From an uncultured Clostridia bacterium (GTDB lineage: Bacteria; Bacillota; Clostridia; TANB77; CAG-508): a stretch of 10,944 bases of DNA. The stretch lies in the NCBI GenBank assembly GCA_949077355.1, contig CARUQW010000051.1, positions 1 to 10,944 on the forward strand. The letters are read 5' to 3'. The notes under the pieces are model-generated. The model saw nothing but the letters and a program-made list of their open reading frames with translations. It made no database searches and was not told the origin of the DNA. Position 1 is the stretch's first letter. Each line of letters begins with the position of its first letter. This document shows positions 6,005-10,944 of the stretch, piece after piece. The translations under genes and the position numbers were made by a program.

Positions 6005-6034
6005 TATTATGACAAATAAGGAAAAAATTATGCA
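6005..6034 (-). promoter_or_regulatory. Sigma-G-like promoter of spoVT
   Basis: On the minus strand TGCATA (6029-6034) is followed after 17 bp by CATAATA (6005-6011). This fits the forespore sigma-G pattern (roughly TGMATA, 17-18 bp, CATAMTA) almost perfectly. The transcript would start about 28 bases before the spoVT ATG. It agrees with the known sigma-G control of spoVT in Bacillus. Confidence 0.6.
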
Positions 6035-6075
6035 TTGAAAATAAAAAATTACAAATTAAATTATCTAAAACTACA

Positions 6076-6205
6076 AAATTAAAAGTTTATATATTTTTTA
6101 TTTGTAACTCCCAGCTACGAACCGTCTGTAATTGCATAACAGACGGTAATCTTGCTGGTCCCCACGAATTGTTACTACATAAAAAATATATAAACTTTTT
6201 AATTT
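6076..6205. repeat. Nested inverted-repeat element (structured RNA or MITE-like)
   Basis: A 21-bp perfect inverted repeat (6081-6101 with 6179-6199) extends by 5 bp across a one-base bulge. Inside it lie gtaac/gttac (6104-6108, 6171-6175), ccagc/gctgg (6111-6115, 6154-6158) and a 9-bp stem accgtctgt/acagacggt (6121-6129, 6139-6147). The outer arms are almost pure AT and the core is GC-richer than its surroundings. It begins 18 bases after the NTPase stop codon and ends before the spoVT promoter. The symmetry would fit a small non-autonomous mobile repeat or a structured RNA in either direction. I recognise no known family. Nothing else is seen between 5970 and 6223 except the promoter. Confidence 0.6.
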
Positions 6206-6223
6206 AATGTTTTTATTAAATTC

Positions 6224-8215
6224 TTATTCACTTTCCGCTTCTAATATTTTATCTTCTTTCTTTGGTAAAAAACTAATTTTATATTTATCCAAAATATATC
6301 CCATATCTTTTGAAAATTCTTTTAACATAACAATCTTAATCGTTGGATCTTTTCCTTTTAAGTAATCATCAATAATTTGTTTCAATTGTTTAATGTTTTT
6401 CATCTCTGGTTCAATTTGTTTCGTATAACGATTAGCTCTGTCAATTAATTTTTCTTTAATTAACACAATATCCTCATTACTTGCACAAGAAATTCTTTGG
6501 AACAATTGGAAAGAATCATAATATTTAAAAATTGGTATTTCCATACATTCTTTATCAAATTTCTCATAAAATTGTTCCATTCGCATCGGAATACATTTCA
6601 TAACATCTTCTGCTTTTTCTTTATACATTTTATCTAGCAGTTGTTCATTTAGCATATTGAAATGCTTTAAAATATCTTCCATATCTTCTTCTACTTCTTC
6701 TATCGCAATTTTTCCAAGCTCTTCTTTTGGATTTGGACAATATTCAGAGGATAAAGATGATATATTCATTCCATTGAAAAATACACTTTTTAATGTCTTT
6801 AAATCATAATCAATCAAACCCTTTCTAGAAAAATAACTAAAATAAGCAAATAGTTTTACGGTATCAATTAAGGTTAATTTTCCCTCTTTTACATCTCCCA
6901 TTACTTCTTCGATAACACCAGTAAATTGGTCATCTGAAATTTTCCAATATTCCTCTGTTAGTAATCTCTTATATCCAGGTAAATTTTCTGTATCAACCGT
7001 ATTTCGAATGGTTTCCATGTTATCCTTAAATAGTTTCATATCAAAAATACGGGTTCTAATATAGTACTCTATAAATTTAAAGAAACGATATTCTGATTTA
7101 AAATTATAATAGTAATTGCTATCAAATTCTTTAATATAAAATTGTCGATTGTCCATTAAGATTCTAGAAGATACTAAAATAGATTTGTATTCTTCGTTAT
7201 CTTTGATATTAACAAATTTATCCTTTGTTATCTTACCAGCTTTAATTTCAAACGAAATAGCTATGGTAAATATCAACATTGTTTGCATTACCCTATGGTT
7301 CGTATTGGGATAAGATTTATTAACCATTTCATATATTTTTTTAAAGTCATTTAAAGCATGTTTTAAAATTCTTAAATTTCGTGTTCCACTCTTATGGAAA
7401 GTGGATATAATAAGTCCTGTATTTTCTCTTAAAAAACGAATTAAATCTGGATTATTTTCATATCGCATCAAAATTCCATTAATAATATAATCAAATTTCG
7501 GTGCATATTCGAATGTCTCTCCTATTAATTTTTCTTTAATCCTTTCATAATCATTTGCTTTGTCAAAGACATGTTCAATTTTATCTTGAATTTTTTCTAC
7601 CATCGGTTTATCGGATTTGTTCAATTCATCTTGTTTGTCCAAAAGATAAGTAGCAATAAAAGTCTTCATTTCAAGATTTGAACTTTTCAACTTAGTAGAA
7701 AGCTCTTTTTCATTACAAATAATAATCGTTTTAATATGGTCATGTTCAACAAAATTATTAATATAACCTAAAATATCAATAACATCAACATTTGCTCTTT
7801 CCAAGTCGTCAAAACATAACACTTTATCATCCGTTGAGAAAAATTCTCCATAATCGACTCTATCACCATTTTGTGTAACACCAAAGAAATTAGCCATATC
7901 AATACCTGTTTTTGCATATTCTGGAATTGTAGTTTGTCCATTGGCATCCATAAATTTCCTTAAGTTCTTATCCATTAACTGAGTTGTCTCAATAAATATC
8001 TTTTTACTAATCTCCTCTAAATTAGAAATTCCATACAATGACATATAAATAGTCGTATATCTTTTTCCATTCAATTGTAAAGATTCTATTTTCTTTCTAA
8101 TCTTATTATTCCAAAAATGGGTCTTACCAGAGCCCCATTCTCCATTTATCATAATTGCATAATCTGTATAATCAGATCTCACATAATCTAATATACTTTC
8201 TACTAAATCTTCCAT
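6224..8215 (-). CDS. KAP-like P-loop NTPase
   Basis: This 663-residue protein has Walker A GEWGSGKT at residues 25-32, a Walker B strand KVLCFDDLER at 131-140, and IIICNEKEL at 164-172 in the sensor position. This spacing and the F-DDLER form resemble the KAP family of P-loop NTPases (Kidins220/ARMS, PifA). The remaining 480 or so residues are charged, helical-looking and unrecognised. I see no signal peptide and no convincing membrane segments, unlike many KAP proteins, so it is probably cytoplasmic. The start at 8215 is preferred to an ATG six codons upstream because AAGGAGG lies between them, 8 bases before the chosen codon. Its function is unknown. PifA excludes phage T7, so phage defence is possible, but no partner effector is visible nearby. 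It follows comF by 49 bases and is probably cotranscribed with it. Confidence 0.8.
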   Translation of the reverse strand: MEDLVESILDYVRSDYTDYAIMINGEWGSGKTHFWNNKIRKKIESLQLNGKRYTTIYMSLYGISNLEEISKKIFIETTQLMDKNLRKFMDANGQTTIPEYAKTGIDMANFFGVTQNGDRVDYGEFFSTDDKVLCFDDLERANVDVIDILGYINNFVEHDHIKTIIICNEKELSTKLKSSNLEMKTFIATYLLDKQDELNKSDKPMVEKIQDKIEHVFDKANDYERIKEKLIGETFEYAPKFDYIINGILMRYENNPDLIRFLRENTGLIISTFHKSGTRNLRILKHALNDFKKIYEMVNKSYPNTNHRVMQTMLIFTIAISFEIKAGKITKDKFVNIKDNEEYKSILVSSRILMDNRQFYIKEFDSNYYYNFKSEYRFFKFIEYYIRTRIFDMKLFKDNMETIRNTVDTENLPGYKRLLTEEYWKISDDQFTGVIEEVMGDVKEGKLTLIDTVKLFAYFSYFSRKGLIDYDLKTLKSVFFNGMNISSLSSEYCPNPKEELGKIAIEEVEEDMEDILKHFNMLNEQLLDKMYKEKAEDVMKCIPMRMEQFYEKFDKECMEIPIFKYYDSFQLFQRISCASNEDIVLIKEKLIDRANRYTKQIEPEMKNIKQLKQIIDDYLKGKDPTIKIVMLKEFSKDMGYILDKYKISFLPKKEDKILEAESE

Positions 8216-8231
8216 CTTCTCTTCCTCCTTC

Positions 8232-8263
8232 ATGTGAAATTGGGGACGTTTCCTTTTTCACAT
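8232..8263. repeat. REP-like short hairpin between comF and the NTPase gene
   Basis: Eight perfectly paired bases, atgtgaaa (8232-8239) and tttcacat (8256-8263), enclose ttggggacgtttcctt. The GGGGACGTTTCC core flanked by a short stem resembles palindromic repeats I associate from memory with REP/IS200-type transposases in Clostridia; copy number cannot be checked here. It fills almost the whole intergenic space, directly after the comF stop. Confidence 0.45.
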
Positions 8264-8264
8264 T

Positions 8265-8912
8265 TTAATCTTTCGCTATCGTAAATATTCCTATTTTTTT
8301 AGGCTGCCCCTTTGTTAAGATTCTGCTGCACTCTTTTACAGTACTTCCCGTTGTATATATGTCATCCAATAATATTATTTTTTGGTCTTTAATTTGTTTT
8401 GGATTGCGTATTTCATATACACCTTGTATGTTCTTTTGTCTTTCTTCTTTATTCAATTTACTTTGTTCTATTACATTTTTTGTTTTAAAAAGACAATTCT
8501 TATTATAACCAATTTGCAAATTTTTAGCTAATTCTTTTGCAATTAGTTCACTTTGATTATAGCCTCTTTCTTTTCTTCTTTTTTTACTAATTGGAACTGG
8601 TATTATTGTATCATAAGATTTTAAAATTTGAAAGAACTTTTTATTTTTTAACAAAAAATTCACAATTGTTTTATATAAGTAGTTTTTGTCGTTGAATTTG
8701 TAATTTAAAATGATTTTTCTTATCATTCCCTGATATTCAAAGATATATAAATGTTCTTGAAAGTAATGATTGGTATTTTGATTTTTTTCGATTTCAAATT
8801 TTGCTTGTTTTTCTAATTGTATTTTGCATTTGTTGCATAAAAAATTGCTGTTAATTTTTCCACATATTCCGCATTTTGGTGGATAAATTAAGTTTATGAT
8901 TTGATTTAAGAT
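8265..8912 (-). CDS. comF: ComF family phosphoribosyltransferase-like protein
   Basis: About 215 residues. The N-terminal zinc-binding motif CGICG..CNKC (CxxC...CxxC) is followed by a type I phosphoribosyltransferase fold with IIPVPISKKRRKERGYNQS and the PRPP-loop motif IILLDDIYTTGST. ComF is cytoplasmic, needed for DNA uptake during competence in Bacillus, and interacts with ComFA and DprA there; it is also widespread in non-competent species. The start is unusual. The only ordinary start codon is a TTG at 8942, inside a hairpin and without a ribosome site. AAGGAGG lies 7 bases before an ATC codon (8910-8912) that aligns with the usual ComF N-terminus (..NQIINLIYPPKC). I give the ATC position; the longer form would add ten residues. 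It sits between recD2 and the NTPase, in the recD2-comF order common in Clostridia. Confidence 0.85.
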   Translation of the reverse strand: MLNQIINLIYPPKCGICGKINSNFLCNKCKIQLEKQAKFEIEKNQNTNHYFQEHLYIFEYQGMIRKIILNYKFNDKNYLYKTIVNFLLKNKKFFQILKSYDTIIPVPISKKRRKERGYNQSELIAKELAKNLQIGYNKNCLFKTKNVIEQSKLNKEERQKNIQGVYEIRNPKQIKDQKIILLDDIYTTGSTVKECSRILTKGQPKKIGIFTIAKD

Positions 8913-8933
8913 TCTATTTCCTCCTTTTTTTTC

Positions 8934-8970
8934 AAATGGCAAGTTTGTATTTTTTACAAACCTGCCATTT
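8934..8970 (-). terminator. Strong hairpin between recD2 and comF
   Basis: A 16-bp stem (8934-8949 with 8955-8970) has a 5-base loop and begins one base after the recD2 stop. The single non-Watson-Crick position is a G-U wobble in minus-strand RNA but an A-C mismatch in plus-strand RNA, so it is shaped for the minus-strand transcript. An A-run, not a U-run, follows it, so it may be a processing or mRNA-stability element and not a true terminator. Confidence 0.5.
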
Positions 8971-8971
8971 G

Positions 8972-9184
8972 TTATTCTTCTTTTATCATTCTCATTTTGT
9001 ATTCTAGTCCCGTATTTCTCTTTTTTACTTCTACATTTTGTATCATAAAATCCACTACTTTATCAATTCCTACGATGACTAATAATTTTTTAGCTCTCGT
9101 TATTCCTGTATATAATAAATTTCTCGTAATTAGCATAGGCGAAGCTGGTGGAATTACCATAATTACCACATCAAATTCACTTCC
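8972..9184 (-). pseudogene. recD2: recD2 3' fragment, out of frame
   Basis: The +1 frame continues GSEFDVVIMVIPPASPM and then RNLLYTGITRAKKLLVIVG, the final superfamily 1 helicase motif (arginine finger and Q/T-R-A-K block) of RecD2. It ends at 8974 after about 70 residues. It joins the upstream frame precisely if the extra base at 9185 is removed, giving HKSQ|GSEFDVV as expected for the family. It has no start signal of its own and is not expected to be translated separately. Confidence 0.8.
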
Positions 9185-10944
9185 GCTGTGATTTATGAAT
9201 GGTTATGGCATAGCTATGTTCAATTTGGTCTAACGCTGAAAATTCATACCAAGCTACTTTTTCGTCGTCAAATTGAATTTCTACTTGTTTTTCTCTTTCA
9301 TTAATTTCTGTAATGGTTCCTATTTCTCCATTAAATACTCCGCTTCCCATTTCTTTTTTTCCATGAACATTTCTTTCCCAATAAATATCATAATTGTTTT
9401 TTATTTGCATGACTCTGTCTCCTGCTCTAAAGATAGCTCCCATGCTTGCTTTTTCTGGTAAATTATTAACATTGGGATTTAATTTTGCTTGTAAAGCTTT
9501 ATTCAATTCTTTCGTTCCTAATGTTCCTTTTTTAGTTGGTGACAACACTTGTATATTTTGAAAGAAATCATAATCGCCATAATTTTGTAGCCTTCCTGTA
9601 CATAAAGAAATTACTTCTGCTAACATTTTTTCTTGATAAATTCCTTTTATGAAAAAGAAATCTTCTTTCATTTCTTCTTCGTTTTCTTCTCCTTTTTTCA
9701 AAAAACTTTCACCTTGATTTACTCTATGAGCATTTAAAATAATTTTGCTTTTTGCAGCTTGTCTAAAAATTTTATCCAAATGAATCGTAGCTATTTGTTG
9801 TGAATGAATTAAGTCTTTTAGTACACTTCCTGGCCCAACAGATGCTAATTGGTCTTCATCTCCCACTAATATTAATTTTGTACCTTGGTAAATACATTTT
9901 AACAAATAATTCATTAAGAACATGTCCACCATTGACATTTCATCTACGATTACTAAATCTCCATCAATAGGAGCTCCTTCATAGTCTGAAGTATTTTTAT
10001 ATAAACTGTCTTCATCTATTTTTCCAATTTCTAATAAGCGGTGTAAAGTAGATGCTTCTTTTTCTGTTGTTTCTGTCATTCTTTTGGCTGCCCTTCCTGT
10101 TGGTGCACAAAGAACTACTTTTTTTCCTTTTTCTTCATAAATGTCAATGATTGTTTTTATAATTGTTGTTTTTCCTGTTCCTGGTCCTCCTGTGATAATA
10201 GTAACATTGTTATCGTTTACTAATTTTACTGCTTCTTTTTGTTTTTCTGATAATTCTATTTTTGAATTGGCTTCTATTTTTTTTATTTCTGCCTCAATTT
10301 GTAGCACTTTCTTTGTATTTTTAGCCTTTTGCAATCGGTCAATTCGAATGGCAATTTCTGCTTCTGCATTAAAAAAAGCATTCAAATAGGTATATTCTTC
10401 TCCTTCTCTATTTTCTCTTACAATTTCATTTTTTACTTTTAAATTAATTAGACCATCTTCCACATTTTCCTTAGAAACATCTAAAAGATTAATAACAAAT
10501 TCAATTAAATTAGCTGTTAAGACACAAGTATGACCATTATAGGTACTTCGAATCAATCCATATTTGATACCACTCATGACTCTTTTATCATTATCATAAG
10601 AAATCCCCAAATCGAGTGCCATTTTATCAATCTGTTTAAAGTCTACTCCTCTTGCTATATCAATCAAAATATATGGGTTTGCTTCAATTTGTTCAATGGC
10701 ATTAGCCCCCAATAAATCAAATACTTTTTTGGCATGTTCTGCACCAATTCCAAATCTCTCCAAAAATCCAACAATCTGCCATACTTCCCAATTTTGAATA
10801 AAATCCTCTGACATCTCAATCGCTTTATTCTCTGAAATTCCTCTTACTTCTGCTAATCGCTTTGGTTCATATTTAAATATATGTATCGTTTCTTCTCCAA
10901 ACTTACTAACAATTCTTTTAGCTAAAGCTTCTCCAATTCCTCTA
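9177..10944 (-). CDS. recD2: RecD2-type ATP-dependent DNA helicase, 5' end outside the window and frameshifted near the 3' end
   Basis: The frame is open to the right edge, so the true start is beyond 10944; the ATG at 10814 is internal. The first residues (RGIGEALAKRIVSKFG..PKRLAEVRGI) and FLERFGIGAEHAKKVF are the tandem helix-hairpin-helix domains of RecD2. Helicase motifs follow: GGPGTGKTT (Walker A, about 10164-10190), APTGRAAKRM, VIVDEMSMVD (Walker B), LVGDEDQLASVGPG, and HLDKIFRQA. Near the end come an SH3-like insert (FNGEIGTITEI) and AITIHKSQ. RecD2 is a 5'-3' superfamily 1B helicase acting in recombination and repair in bacteria lacking RecBC. A base inserted at 9185 changes HKSQGSEF to HKSQRK-stop, removing the last catalytic motif, so the product as found should be inactive. 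Sequence error is likely for such a conserved gene. Confidence 0.9.
   Translation of the reverse strand, partial: RGIGEALAKRIVSKFGEETIHIFKYEPKRLAEVRGISENKAIEMSEDFIQNWEVWQIVGFLERFGIGAEHAKKVFDLLGANAIEQIEANPYILIDIARGVDFKQIDKMALDLGISYDNDKRVMSGIKYGLIRSTYNGHTCVLTANLIEFVINLLDVSKENVEDGLINLKVKNEIVRENREGEEYTYLNAFFNAEAEIAIRIDRLQKAKNTKKVLQIEAEIKKIEANSKIELSEKQKEAVKLVNDNNVTIITGGPGTGKTTIIKTIIDIYEEKGKKVVLCAPTGRAAKRMTETTEKEASTLHRLLEIGKIDEDSLYKNTSDYEGAPIDGDLVIVDEMSMVDMFLMNYLLKCIYQGTKLILVGDEDQLASVGPGSVLKDLIHSQQIATIHLDKIFRQAAKSKIILNAHRVNQGESFLKKGEENEEEMKEDFFFIKGIYQEKMLAEVISLCTGRLQNYGDYDFFQNIQVLSPTKKGTLGTKELNKALQAKLNPNVNNLPEKASMGAIFRAGDRVMQIKNNYDIYWERNVHGKKEMGSGVFNGEIGTITEINEREKQVEIQFDDEKVAWYEFSALDQIEHSYAITIHKSQRK

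Noticed and set aside
5415..6035. Longer spoVT starting at 6035
   Set aside because: The extra 22 residues do not match the family N-terminus, lack a ribosome site and would cross the promoter. MKATG at 5969 has a perfect AGGAGG.
6076..6205. Integron attC site, retron RNA or known riboswitch
   Set aside because: No integrase or reverse transcriptase is near, attC core sites are absent, and the loops do not match the purine, c-di-GMP, guanidine or fluoride riboswitch cores that I can recall.
8972..9169. Separate small gene downstream of recD2
   Set aside because: It encodes the final RecD2 helicase motif and joins the main frame by removing one base, so it is a fragment and not an independent gene.

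Overview
This is an AT-rich window from a low-GC Gram-positive bacterium, most likely a spore-forming member of the Clostridia and plausibly an uncultured gut lineage. The evidence is an SpoVT-type sporulation regulator behind a sigma-G-like promoter, a Clostridia-style prepilin leader, strong AGGAGG ribosome sites, and a recD2-comF gene pair that is common in this class. I see no tRNA, rRNA, CRISPR array or intact insertion sequence.

Left part (38-4917, all minus strand): a cluster of three related surface-protein genes. Read in transcription order they are: (i) a secreted protein starting at 4917; (ii) a large prepilin-leader protein starting at 4041, with three internal repeats and a terminal domain homologous to (i); (iii) a second secreted protein starting at 847. 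All three share a roughly 240-residue terminal module that looks like a C-type-lectin or formylglycine-enzyme-like fold. The module is well conserved at first, then becomes hypervariable over its last 80 or so residues, and closes with a conserved R-A-(V/C)-(V/I)-V-x-G-(S/A)-G-(V/I) tail. Two of the three genes are interrupted by single-base insertions. This is the best candidate here for an undescribed system: a diversified set of surface ligand-binding proteins, one pilus-linked and two freely secreted. No reverse transcriptase or template repeat is present in the window.

Middle (4918-6223): a divergent regulatory region carries two copies of an 18-bp palindrome, TACATAA-TTT(G/A)-TTATGTA. 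One copy lies just downstream of a good sigma-A promoter for the first surface gene. A 70-residue Cro/C1-type repressor gene (plus strand) follows and is the obvious candidate binder. Then come a shared bidirectional terminator, spoVT (minus) with its sigma-G-like promoter, and an intergenic element of about 130 bp with a 21-bp perfect terminal inverted repeat enclosing three further nested stems.

Right part (6224-10944, minus strand): recD2 (partial, running off the right edge), comF and a KAP-like P-loop NTPase, closely spaced and probably cotranscribed. recD2 carries a single-base insertion that separates the last helicase motif. comF has a strong ribosome site placed in front of an ATC codon rather than a normal start. 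A REP-like hairpin sits between comF and the NTPase gene.

Three genes carry one-base insertions, including a housekeeping helicase. Sequence or assembly error is therefore a serious explanation for all of them, and each protein is described both as found and as repaired.
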